21,602 nucleotides of DNA, taken from Bacteriovoracaceae bacterium UBA7317. Lineage in GTDB: Bacteria > Bdellovibrionota > Bacteriovoracia > Bacteriovoracales > Bacteriovoracaceae. This document shows positions 1 through 7,228 of the stretch, piece after piece. Below the pieces are notes generated by a model. That model ran no database searches. It had not been told where the DNA came from and saw only the letters and a program-made list of their open reading frames with translations. The stretch covers positions 72,045-93,646 of the forward strand of contig DKQD01000020.1 in assembly GCA_002474345.1 (NCBI GenBank). The letters run 5' to 3'. The first letter of the stretch is position 1. Each line of letters starts with the position of its first letter. A program made the position numbers and the translations under genes.

Positions 1-1143
1 ACCTTTGACCCCAATATCTGGCAGAAAAAGTTTTTTCAAGTCATTCAAGATAAAAGGTATAATGCAAAAAACTTTAGAAAAGCCGTTAAAAAAATAAAGC
101 TAGGAACCCTTTACAAAGAAAAGCGCTATAGGGCCCAGGAACTTCTGGATAGGGCCGCTTTCTTAAAAGAAACAGATCTTATTTTAAAGCTCGTTAAAGA
201 GGGGCTCGTTTTTAGAAAAAGCCGGCTCGACAATATATTGGCACCTCATTACGGGTCTATGGCCCATTACCTCAATGGAGGGATGCCTGGTTCTCTTGAG
301 GCCTTCTCAACAATGGTGGCCTTGGCCATCCCGGAAAATAGATTAAATGATAAAGCTTTTGTCAAAAGCCACTTTGGCCCTGGGCCTGCGATGGTAGATA
401 ATACCAGTGCCTGGTTACAAGATGACAGAAAACTTGCCCAATGGGATGGCATTTTAAAAAGGCCCCTCTTTAGAAATTTAGGGGCAGAAGTTGGGCTTGT
501 TGGAGATCCAAAACTTGTTAACTATGAAAATGCCCACTACAACGTCAAATTTCTTTCGAAACTCCCATCGGCACCCTACCCCTTTTTGGTAAACTCCGAA
601 AAGGCTAAAAGAGGTGAAGCCATTTACAAGAAGACTTGTCAAAAGTGCCACGGAGTCACAAGGTTTATTCCTCTTAAAAGAATTAAGACAGACCCCTACA
701 GGGCCCTCAGTTTAACCCCTCAGGCCTTAAAGCTTGTCGCCAAAAATTTAAAAATTGCCTGTAAGGTTGGAAACAAACATAACTGCGACCTTCCCCAAGA
801 CGAAATTATAAAAGATAGAACTAAAAACCCAGGCTACATAGCCATGCCACTTGATGGAATTTGGGCAAGGGCGCCCTACCTTCACAACGGATCTGTCCCA
901 AGCCTTTACCACATGCTTGTCCCAAGTGAAAGGCCAAAAAAGTTTAGGAGAGGAAATATAAACTATGATAAAAAGCTCGTTGGTTTTGAATGGAGAAAGG
1001 GAGGTAGGGCCACTTATAATACAGAACTTAAAAGTTTCTCAAATAGAGGACACGAGGATAAAAAAGTCTTTTTTGGCGGTATCGATTTTAAAGCTGAAAA
1101 AGGGAAAAGAGAAGACCTTTTGGAGTACTTAAAAACCCTCTAA
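1..1143 (+). CDS. RoxA-like / di-heme peroxidase-like c-type cytochrome, 5' end missing
   Basis: The reading frame is open from base 1, so the gene starts before the window; 380 residues are visible. A covalent heme site CQKCH lies at 637-651. After it comes a C-terminal block typical of RoxA-like and di-heme cytochrome c peroxidase-like proteins: AMPLDGIWARAPYLHNGSVP (with a probable axial Met), then RPKKF, VGFEW, a GHE segment and a terminal LLEYLKTL. Proteins of this family usually carry a second heme site nearer the N-terminus, which would lie outside the window. Exported c-type cytochromes of this kind act in the periplasm in electron transfer or peroxide/oxygen chemistry; the substrate cannot be told here. 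A TTG at 238 could be mistaken for a start, but the upstream codons read as continuous protein. The gene converges on the iron-transport operon with a 30-base gap. Family fairly sure, reaction unknown. Confidence 0.8.
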   Translation, partial: TFDPNIWQKKFFQVIQDKRYNAKNFRKAVKKIKLGTLYKEKRYRAQELLDRAAFLKETDLILKLVKEGLVFRKSRLDNILAPHYGSMAHYLNGGMPGSLEAFSTMVALAIPENRLNDKAFVKSHFGPGPAMVDNTSAWLQDDRKLAQWDGILKRPLFRNLGAEVGLVGDPKLVNYENAHYNVKFLSKLPSAPYPFLVNSEKAKRGEAIYKKTCQKCHGVTRFIPLKRIKTDPYRALSLTPQALKLVAKNLKIACKVGNKHNCDLPQDEIIKDRTKNPGYIAMPLDGIWARAPYLHNGSVPSLYHMLVPSERPKKFRRGNINYDKKLVGFEWRKGGRATYNTELKSFSNRGHEDKKVFFGGIDFKAEKGKREDLLEYLKTL

Positions 1144-1173
1144 AAAAATATTTAGAATTTGAAAAACAGATAG

Positions 1174-2250
1174 TTATGGCCCAACTCCACTAATTTTTTG
1201 GATTTGAACGCTAACCTCTTCTTCACTCTCAAAAAAATCTTTATAAAAATTCTTCACGACAAAGGTTCTTTCACGACTCTCCTCTGATTTTAAAAGTAAT
1301 TTATAAGACATCATTTCGCCTAAATATTGAGCTTCTTTAATAACTCCTTTCAATGAGCTTTTCTCTAGCTTCGAACCTTTATCAACTTTCTTTAAAACAA
1401 TATCGTGTGGCCTTAATATATATTCCTCTTTTTCCTCTTCTTCGAGGACAAGCTCTTTATCAAGACCTTTAAAATAAAAGGCTTCTTTTTTCGTCAAAAA
1501 ATTGGCCTCGCCTAAAAATGATGCGACAAATGAATTTTTTGGGCCATTGTATAGCTCTCTTCCAAGACCTGATTGAACAAGCTGCCCCTTATTCATAATC
1601 AAAAGCCTATCGGCGAAAGAAAACGCCTCCTCCTGATCATGGGTTACGAGGATAACACTTGTCTTATTGGCCTTAAGGATTTTCTTCATGTCTTCACGTA
1701 AACGAACCCTGAGGTGAGCATCTAAACCACTAAAAGGTTCATCTAGTAAAAGAACATCAGGATTAGGAGCCAAGGCCCTGGCCAAGGCCACTCTTTGTTG
1801 TTCTCCGCCTGAAAGAGTATGAGGGAGTTTTTTTTCAAAACCTGGAAGACCTACTAGGGAAAGAAGAGAAGAAACTCTTTCCCTTATAAATTTTTTATTT
1901 TCTCCATTTCCTTTTTTCTTGCCTTTTTTGGATGAGAGACCAAAAGAAATATTATCAAAGACGTTCATATGAGGAAAAAGGGCCAAATCTTGGAAAACCA
2001 TCATAATATTCCTCTTTTCAGGAGGAATATTAAGTCTACCACTAAAGACAAAGTTATTTTCAACAAGGATTTCACCTTTATCAGGTCTTTCAAAACCTGT
2101 AATCATTCGAAGCAAAGTTGATTTTCCACAGCCTGATGGACCTAAAATAGCAAGGATCTCCTCTTTCTTTAAAGAAAAAGTTAAATCACTTACAGCTTTA
2201 TGCTCTCCAAATATCTTTAAAAGGTTTTTACATGATAAAACATGGCTCAA
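1174..2250 (-). CDS. fbpC: Ferric-iron ABC transporter ATP-binding protein (FbpC-like)
   Basis: Cytoplasmic ATPase subunit that powers import of the ligand bound by the upstream binding protein. The 358 residues show Walker A GPSGCGKST (37-45), signature LSGGEQQ (146-152), Walker B with LLLDEP (about 167-172), and the switch His in VTHDQEEA (about 202-209). A C-terminal TOBE-like extension (about 280-355, beginning near ILRPHDIV) is typical of the FbpC/PotA/MalK group. The start is TTG at 2250-2248, overlapping the permease stop as TTGA. A strong purine-rich site (AGGAGAAAG) sits just upstream, and no in-frame ATG is nearby, so TTG initiation with translational coupling is likely. It is the last gene of the fbpA-fbpB-fbpC operon. 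Iron as substrate is inferred from the permease and binding protein; spermidine/putrescine or sulfate ATPases look similar, but their neighbours would differ. Confidence 0.88.
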   Translation of the reverse strand: MSHVLSCKNLLKIFGEHKAVSDLTFSLKKEEILAILGPSGCGKSTLLRMITGFERPDKGEILVENNFVFSGRLNIPPEKRNIMMVFQDLALFPHMNVFDNISFGLSSKKGKKKGNGENKKFIRERVSSLLSLVGLPGFEKKLPHTLSGGEQQRVALARALAPNPDVLLLDEPFSGLDAHLRVRLREDMKKILKANKTSVILVTHDQEEAFSFADRLLIMNKGQLVQSGLGRELYNGPKNSFVASFLGEANFLTKKEAFYFKGLDKELVLEEEEKEEYILRPHDIVLKKVDKGSKLEKSSLKGVIKEAQYLGEMMSYKLLLKSEESRERTFVVKNFYKDFFESEEEVSVQIQKISGVGP

Positions 2251-3911
2251 CTTTCTTTCTCCTCTTCTTTTAAATTATTCCTCTTCCCCCCAAAAGGGTG
2301 GCCTAAAATAATTAAGGGTAAAAGGCCTGATAAGACTATCGCGACTCCCCAAGGGGCAGACTCCATTAATCTTTCATCACTACTCAATTCATAGAGTCTC
2401 GTAGCGAGGGTATTATAATTGAAGGGCCTTAACATTAATGTCGCCGGTAACTCCTTCATTGAATCAACAAAAACTAAAATCAAAGATGTGGCCAAAGATC
2501 TTTTTAAAAGTGGTCCATGAATTTTAGAAACTCTGTCAAAAACGCCAGCTCCAAGCTGAATAGCAGCTTCATCCATTTTAGGTGTAATACGTAAAAAGCC
2601 AGTTTGAATCGAGCCATAGGATAAAACAAAGAAACGGATCAAGTAGGCCAAAAGAATGGCCGCCACACTACCGCTGAATATAAGACCCGTCCCATTTCCA
2701 AAAAGAGAAAGAGCGATAGAGTCTATAAAGTTATCAAATTTAGCTAGGGGGATTAGAACTCCTAAGGCCAAAACAGGTCCAGGTATCGAGTAACCTAAAG
2801 TTGCAAAAGATACCATCCCCTCAACAAGCCTGTTTTTCCCTAAACTTCTTTGGATATAATTAAAAAGAAGAGAAAAGAGAAGGCAAAGCCCTCCAGCACT
2901 TAAGGCCAAAAAGATCGTGTGCCCTAAATCATTTAAAAAGCGCGAAAACTCGATTTGACCGATATGAGAAAAACTCCAAAAAAGAAGCAGAGAAAAAGGA
3001 AAGAGAAAACCAAAAAAAAGTGGAATTAAACATAGAGAAAAAGCGGCAAAACCTTTTAAACCCTTGAGCTCTTTAAGCTCCATTTGCCTGTGATTACCCT
3101 TAAGGGAATAATAACTCTTTTGGCTTCGAGACCATTTCTCTAACGTTATAAAAAGAATCATAAAGCTTAAAAGCATAGAAGCTAATTGAGCCGCTCCCCC
3201 TAAATTATTCATTTGAAGCCAAACACTATAAATCCCTGACGTTAAAGTCGGCACGCCAAAAAAGTGGACAGTACCAAAATCAGAGGCAGCTTCCATGAGA
3301 ACAAGACTGAGGCCCAAAGTTAGAGAAGGTCGGCTAAGGGGAAGAATCACTGAGGTAAAACTACGAATGGGACCTTTACCCAAAGACCTAGAAACCTCGA
3401 AAAACCTTTGAGATTGCTCCATAAAAGCAGACCGAGTCGTCATAAAGACATAGGGAAAGAGGATAAAGCTTAAAACAACTGTAACGCCTCCTAAACTAGC
3501 TATTTCAGGAAACCAATATTCACTTGCTGTTTGAAAACCAAACAATTTTCTGATGAGGGATTGAAAAGGGCCACTATACTCGAAAAACTGAAGGTAAACC
3601 GTTCCAATAACAAAACCAGGTATAGCAAGGGGAAGAATTAAAAATTTTTGAAATAGCTGACGCCCTGGAAATTTAAAAAAGGAGACTAAAGTTGCCGTGA
3701 CAAGACCTAAAAAGAATGAACCAATACCAACACCAATCATTAATAAAAAGGTATTTTTAATATAACCTGGTAGAACCGTTTCCCAAAGGTGCTTAAAAAC
3801 TGGCTCATCAGGTGAAACGGATAAGAGTAGAGTTGAAAAGAAAGGAAGGGAAAAAAGAGCAGACAAAACGAGAAGGACCCAGACCCTTTTTAACCTTAGG
3901 ACCTTTTTCAT
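2247..3911 (-). CDS. fbpB: Ferric-iron ABC transporter permease, two fused halves (FbpB-like)
   Basis: Inner-membrane channel subunit of 554 residues, the fused double-length form usual for FbpB/SfuB (two homologous permease halves in one chain, about 12 membrane spans). Each half has its ATPase-docking EAA loop: about residues 172-191 (EVSRSLGKGPIRSF then LPLSRP) and 448-467 (EAAIQLGAGVFDRVSKIHGP). After the first loop, a segment with DFGTVHFFGVPTLTSGIY is characteristic of iron(III) permeases. After the second, KELPATLMLRPFNYNTLATR is the matching FbpB block. The ATG at 3911 has an upstream GGGAGA ribosome site. The gene begins 15 bases after fbpA and overlaps fbpC by 4 bases, so the three are almost certainly one transcript. 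Confidence 0.9.
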   Translation of the reverse strand: MKKVLRLKRVWVLLVLSALFSLPFFSTLLLSVSPDEPVFKHLWETVLPGYIKNTFLLMIGVGIGSFFLGLVTATLVSFFKFPGRQLFQKFLILPLAIPGFVIGTVYLQFFEYSGPFQSLIRKLFGFQTASEYWFPEIASLGGVTVVLSFILFPYVFMTTRSAFMEQSQRFFEVSRSLGKGPIRSFTSVILPLSRPSLTLGLSLVLMEAASDFGTVHFFGVPTLTSGIYSVWLQMNNLGGAAQLASMLLSFMILFITLEKWSRSQKSYYSLKGNHRQMELKELKGLKGFAAFSLCLIPLFFGFLFPFSLLLFWSFSHIGQIEFSRFLNDLGHTIFLALSAGGLCLLFSLLFNYIQRSLGKNRLVEGMVSFATLGYSIPGPVLALGVLIPLAKFDNFIDSIALSLFGNGTGLIFSGSVAAILLAYLIRFFVLSYGSIQTGFLRITPKMDEAAIQLGAGVFDRVSKIHGPLLKRSLATSLILVFVDSMKELPATLMLRPFNYNTLATRLYELSSDERLMESAPWGVAIVLSGLLPLIILGHPFGGKRNNLKEEEKES

Positions 3912-3926
3912 CTACAACATTCTCCC

Positions 3927-4988
3927 TTACTCAAAGCCAGCTTTATTTAGAAGTTTAATGGACTTAGACCTAAGCTCAGATAATTTTACTAAGGCCTTGA
4001 GGTCTCTTTTGAAATATCCATTCGTAATTCCTAGCTGGTTTGCTCCAAAGGATTTTACAATCCCCGATACCGGGACCCCTTCTTTAAGTGGGTACTCGTG
4101 ATTAACTTGTCCATACATGTGCTGTGCCAGGCTTCCTGTAAGAAACTCGACAAGCTTTCTCGCCCCTTCTACATTACGACTGCTCTTGGTAATTCCAACA
4201 CCCGTAATGTTTATGTGAGAGCCTGAGGTTTTCTGGTTTGGAAAAAAGATACCTGTCCGACTTGCCCACTCCCTTTGACTAGGTTTTTCTAACATTTTTC
4301 CCATGTAGTAAGTATTCCCAAGGGATATGTCACAAAGACCTTCACTAATGGCCTTAACTTGACTTCTATCATTTCCTTGGGGCTTCCTGGCCAGGTTTTC
4401 TCTCACCTTTTTTGCCCAATTGAGGGCAAACGCCTCTCCATGATGAAAGACTAAAGAGCTCAGAAGGCTTACATTGTAAGGGTGTAAACCAGAACGAGAG
4501 CATATCCTTCCCTTAAACTTTTTTGACATCAAATCTTCATAGGAGCCTAGGTTTTTTGGATTCACTCTTTTTTTAGAATAATAGATTATTCTGGCCCTAG
4601 CAGAAAGGCCCACCCAATAACCCTTTGGGTCCCTAAAATCTTTAGGGATATTTTTTTCAACTTTTTTGAGATTAAGCTTTTGAAGAAGACCTTCTTTGGA
4701 CAGTAACTCTAAATTGGCTATGTCTGCCGTTAAAACTAGGTCAGCAGGAGAATTTTTCCCCTCAGCTTTGAGCCTTTGGATGATTCCCTTCTTCATAGTG
4801 ACAACATTTACTTTGATCTTACTTGTACTTTCAAACGCTTTTAAAAGAGGTCTTAGTAAAAACTCTTGCCTATAAGAATATAGGTTTACTTCCTTCAAAT
4901 TTTTAGAGGCATAAGATTTAGTTGAAAATAAGGACAATACAAAAAGGCAGTTCCTAAATAATTTGGCCAATGAAAACAATATTAACAT
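3927..4988 (-). CDS. fbpA: Periplasmic ferric-iron-binding protein (FbpA-like)
   Basis: Exported solute-binding protein of an iron(III) ABC importer, about 353 residues. The N-terminus is a signal peptide (hydrophobic LFRNCLFVLSLF, then polar KSYASKN). The mature part begins VNLYSYRQ, as in FbpA proteins, and includes GYWVGLSARARIIYYSKKRV. The pair of adjacent tyrosines in GNTYYMGKM (about 225-232) occupies the place of the tyrosines that bind Fe3+ in classical FbpA. Two starts are adjacent: TTG at 4991 and ATG at 4988. I take the ATG; an AGGGA element lies 9 bases upstream of it (6 from the TTG). It is first in the operon, followed after 15 bases by the permease. An inverted repeat overlaps the leader just upstream and may regulate it. 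Free Fe3+ rather than an iron chelate is inferred from family membership. Confidence 0.87.
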   Translation of the reverse strand: MLILFSLAKLFRNCLFVLSLFSTKSYASKNLKEVNLYSYRQEFLLRPLLKAFESTSKIKVNVVTMKKGIIQRLKAEGKNSPADLVLTADIANLELLSKEGLLQKLNLKKVEKNIPKDFRDPKGYWVGLSARARIIYYSKKRVNPKNLGSYEDLMSKKFKGRICSRSGLHPYNVSLLSSLVFHHGEAFALNWAKKVRENLARKPQGNDRSQVKAISEGLCDISLGNTYYMGKMLEKPSQREWASRTGIFFPNQKTSGSHINITGVGITKSSRNVEGARKLVEFLTGSLAQHMYGQVNHEYPLKEGVPVSGIVKSFGANQLGITNGYFKRDLKALVKLSELRSKSIKLLNKAGFE

Positions 4989-5001
4989 CAAAAACAGTCC
5001 C

Positions 5002-5020
5002 TAGAGACCAGCTGTCTCTA
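5002..5020. promoter_or_regulatory. Perfect 7-bp inverted repeat in the fbpA leader
   Basis: TAGAGAC and GTCTCTA flank a 5-base centre (CAGCT), ending 13 bases before the fbpA ATG. Read on the minus strand, it sits directly upstream of and partly abuts the AGGGA ribosome site. It could be a repressor operator for the iron operon or a small mRNA hairpin that affects initiation. It does not resemble the classical Fur box. Function is inference. Confidence 0.4.
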
Positions 5021-5082
5021 TCTCCTTATTAGTAAAGAAAATTTAATTGTGAAAAGAGCCTAGATTTTCTTTTTTATTTATT

Positions 5083-5577
5083 TTATTTAAGCTCTTCAAC
5101 GTGGTTAATAACTTCTTTTAGCTCTTCTTCCATAGATTCTCGGTTAGACGCATTATCTTCCAAACGAGATAAAATAACAACTGTTGCGGGGTGAACCACA
5201 AGCTCTTTCGCAGTTATACAAAGGTCCTTATCTGTTTCAGGAAGAGCCGCTCCTTCATGGTATTGCCCTTCGATTTCTTCAAGTTTTAGTGTCAGCATTT
5301 TGGCTTGAGCCTCTAAGACTTTCTCTAAATAGGCCTTACAGCTTTTATCCTTTTCTTGATAACCGGAAATAACAAGACCACCTAACTTAAGTAGTTCATT
5401 ACTCATAGTCCTAATTTGTCCAAACGACTTTTTCCCTTTAATATTTATAACAAGCTCATTTGCCTTTGCCTTGTAGAGGCTTATATTTTTATTTAAGTCT
5501 TTTTTATCACTTGAAAACATAGCGCAAGAGGAAATCAAGACAAGAATTAGCACTAGTAGAGAAAAAGAAGGTCTCAT
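5083..5577 (-). CDS. Putative lipoprotein, unknown function
   Basis: I do not recognise the family. From the ATG at 5577 the 164-residue product begins MRPSF, a hydrophobic stretch LLVLILVL and lipobox ISSC with the lipidated Cys at position 18, so a signal-peptidase-II lipoprotein is likely. The mature part is highly charged and probably helical, with long Lys/Glu-rich stretches and a Glu-rich C-terminus; two further cysteines are present. The frame is open a further 26 codons upstream to 5655, but the 5577 start has an AAGGAT ribosome site at good spacing and puts the signal peptide at the N-terminus. It lies between bfr and fbpA on the same strand, with about 94 bases to fbpA and 166 to bfr, so it may be its own unit. 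Any role in iron handling is only suggested by position. Confidence 0.72.
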   Translation of the reverse strand: MRPSFSLLVLILVLISSCAMFSSDKKDLNKNISLYKAKANELVINIKGKKSFGQIRTMSNELLKLGGLVISGYQEKDKSCKAYLEKVLEAQAKMLTLKLEEIEGQYHEGAALPETDKDLCITAKELVVHPATVVILSRLEDNASNRESMEEELKEVINHVEELK

Positions 5578-5694
5578 TTTAATATCCTTAGTTAAGATAA
5601 ATAGGGAAAGGATGACGCGCAGCAAATCCCCATAAAAGTTTCCAAAATGTCCCACGACACAACTTTTTTGTCAAAGAGTTTTTTGAAGTTCTGA

Positions 5695-5726
5695 AAACTT
5701 TTGTTTACCTAAGCAAACAAAAGTTT
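5695..5726 (-). terminator. 12-bp perfect hairpin downstream of bfr
   Basis: AAACTTTTGTTT and AAACAAAAGTTT form a perfect 12-bp inverted repeat around the loop ACCTAAGC, starting 17 bases past the bfr stop. The stem is AT-rich and the minus-strand tail has only a short T run, so it is not a textbook intrinsic terminator. It probably ends or protects the bfr transcript. Confidence 0.5.
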
Positions 5727-5743
5727 GTCAAAACACAACTTAA

Positions 5744-6211
5744 CTATTCCATATGACTTTGGATATAGTTTTCAATACCCATCTGTTGAATTAAATGGAG
5801 CTGACTTTCCAACCAGTCGATATGCTCTTCTTCACTTTTAAGAATACTTACAAATAAATCCCTTGAGACATAATCCTGGAGCTCTTCAGCTTTAGCAGCA
5901 AACTTTTTAAGATCATTAAAATTTATATGCTCACATTTAAGGTCTGCTTCAAGGACTTCCTTAACTGAAAGACCTACTTGAATGCGACCAATTTTTTGAA
6001 CATTGGGAACCCCCTCTAAAAAAAGGATTCTTTTAATAACTTCATCAGCATGGCTCATTTCATCCATAGAAGCATCATATTCTAGTTTTCCTAGCTTCTT
6101 GACGCCCCAACTTTCAAGCATTCTTGAGTGAACAATAAATTGATTACCAGCTGTAATTTCATTACAAAGCAGTTGATTTAAACAGTCTAAAATTTCCGGG
6201 TGACCTTTCAT
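5744..6211 (-). CDS. bfr: Bacterioferritin
   Basis: Iron-storage protein that forms a hollow 24-mer in the cytoplasm, oxidising Fe2+ and storing it as a ferric mineral. The 155 residues match the usual bacterioferritin length without gaps. The whole di-iron ferroxidase centre is visible: E18, E51, H54, E94, E127 and H130. M52, which ligates heme at the dimer interface, is present, so this is a heme-type bacterioferritin rather than a plain ferritin. Compared with the well-studied E. coli protein, tyrosine 25 is Phe, tyrosine 58 is Val and His46 is Asp, while Y45 and W133 are kept. The ATG at 6211 has a strong AAGGAGAGG ribosome site. It lies near an iron importer on the same strand but with its own long upstream region, so separate regulation is likely. 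Confidence 0.95.
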   Translation of the reverse strand: MKGHPEILDCLNQLLCNEITAGNQFIVHSRMLESWGVKKLGKLEYDASMDEMSHADEVIKRILFLEGVPNVQKIGRIQVGLSVKEVLEADLKCEHINFNDLKKFAAKAEELQDYVSRDLFVSILKSEEEHIDWLESQLHLIQQMGIENYIQSHME

Positions 6212-6272
6212 AATAACCTCTCCTTACAAAAATAATGTCGTTCTTCTTTTAATAAAATTAGGAGAAATTATC

Positions 6273-6295
6273 AAAGGTCTTTTTTAGATACCTTT
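6273..6295. promoter_or_regulatory. AAAGGT/ACCTTT inverted repeat upstream of bfr
   Basis: AAAGGT (6273-6278) and ACCTTT (6290-6295) are separated by 11 bases, about 60-85 bases before the bfr start. The arm length and spacing would suit a dimeric regulator, but a 6-bp match in AT-rich DNA can arise by chance. Confidence 0.2.
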
Positions 6296-6375
6296 CATTC
6301 ATAAAATCAACAAAAGTTAGAGGATTATTTTAAAGTTTGGGCCGGTCAACAATTCGCTTTTTGGAAAATTTTTTT

Positions 6376-6487
6376 GGTTAAGACCATAGGGAGTATACCG
6401 GTTTTTCAGACCTCGGGATTCCTTTTAACGGCTGGACATCCACAATAGGCCTAAATACAGGTCAGACCCCCTATGGACTTAATAACC
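6376..6487. repeat. Imperfect inverted repeat pair, 112 bases end to end
   Basis: The left arm (6376-6393), GGTTAAGACCATAGGGAG, pairs with the right arm (6467-6487) containing CCCCCTATGG and ACTTAATAACC, with a 3-base bulge and two mismatches. No target-site duplication is visible at the outer edges. It could be an RNA hairpin, a worn miniature mobile element or chance. Confidence 0.35.
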
Positions 6488-6588
6488 AGGAGATCTTTGT
6501 GCAAAGGCTGCCTAGGAAAATTGTCTCTCGTCTTAGAAAAAAAATCTACCCTGAAAGTTTCTCCTTCATGAAAATTTTACAATTCTAG
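6382..6588 (+). pseudogene. Possible relic of a frameshifted coding gene
   Basis: This frame has 68 codons between stops (TAA at 6379, TAG at 6586) but no ATG, GTG or TTG near its beginning. The translation nevertheless looks protein-like: DLGIPFNGWTSTIGLNTGQ, then TPYGLNNQEIFVQRLPRKI, then a basic tail ending FMKILQF. A second open frame (6305-6448) immediately upstream reads DYFKVWAGQQFAFWKIF, so one frameshift between 6382 and 6448 would join them into one chain of roughly 90 residues. I do not recognise the family. The interpretation as a decayed C-terminal gene fragment is inference; it could also be random open frame. Confidence 0.3.
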
Positions 6589-6677
6589 GATCACACTTTA
6601 AATAAATAGGAGACAGCAGACTAAAACCGACACCTGACGCACAACACCACAAAAGAAAAAAAATTAAGGAATAGTAA

Positions 6678-7175
6678 ATGAACACAGAAAAAAACGATTA
6701 CCCACTTCTTTTAAAACAAATTGACTCCTTAATCGATGTAAAAACTGGATTTCTTCCAAACTTAGGAAACATCCTTGCCATTATCAAGGAAAGTCTTCCT
6801 CTCTTGTGGGTGGGAACGTACATTGTTAAAAACGACAATTTGATCTTAGGCCCCTTTCAAGGTCCTCCGGCCTGCACACTCATTCCTAAAGGTAAGGGGG
6901 TTTGCGGTCAAAGCTGGGAAAAAGAAAAGCCTTTTCTTGTTCCTGATGTCCACAAATTTGAAGGTCATATAGCCTGTAGCCCGGACTCTAAATCTGAAAT
7001 TGTTATTCCTCTGTGGGACCAAAATAAAAAAATCTTTATGGTCTTAGATATAGATAGCGATAAATTAAATGGCCTATCCACAGAAGACCTCGTTTTTTTT
7101 CAAGAGGTCTCTCTTAAAATAGAGAAAATTTACCGCAAAAGTCCTGAGGTACTAAAGACCGCCTACTTCGGGTAA
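6678..7175 (+). CDS. msrC: Free methionine-(R)-sulfoxide reductase (GAF-fold, MsrC type)
   Basis: Cytoplasmic repair enzyme that reduces free L-methionine-(R)-sulfoxide to methionine, drawing electrons from thioredoxin. The 165 residues form one GAF domain. The diagnostic block is complete: GPFQGPPACTLIPKGKGVCG, followed by DVHKFEGHIACSPDSKSEIV. The three family cysteines are at 66, 76 and 100, with the same spacing (10 and 24) as the E. coli enzyme. The ATG at 6678 follows a TAAGGAAT ribosome site. It stands 53 bases before pta on the same strand and could share a transcript with pta-ackA, though the gap leaves room for a separate promoter. A signalling GAF domain is unlikely given the intact cysteines. 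Confidence 0.92.
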   Translation: MNTEKNDYPLLLKQIDSLIDVKTGFLPNLGNILAIIKESLPLLWVGTYIVKNDNLILGPFQGPPACTLIPKGKGVCGQSWEKEKPFLVPDVHKFEGHIACSPDSKSEIVIPLWDQNKKIFMVLDIDSDKLNGLSTEDLVFFQEVSLKIEKIYRKSPEVLKTAYFG

Positions 7176-7228
7176 AATTAAATTGTTGCATAATAAAAAA
7201 TTTTGATTTCGAAGGTAATAAACTTAAA

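Larger units (their letters stand above)
6212..6677. other. 466-base divergent intergenic region without an intact gene
   Basis: It separates bfr (leftward) from the methionine sulfoxide reductase gene (rightward), so it must hold promoters in both directions. I could not pick convincing -35/-10 pairs. It contains a small inverted repeat upstream of bfr (6273-6295), an imperfect long inverted repeat (6376-6487) and an open frame without a start codon (6382-6588) that may be a gene relic. Confidence 0.6.

Noticed and set aside
238..1143. Treating the cytochrome as a complete gene from TTG at 238
   Set aside because: The frame is open to base 1 with protein-like translation, the family is longer, and no signal peptide follows position 238.
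5640..5680. Minus-strand TTGACA as a -35 box for the lipoprotein gene
   Set aside because: No acceptable -10 element at 16-18 bases; the best hexamer matches only about half the consensus.
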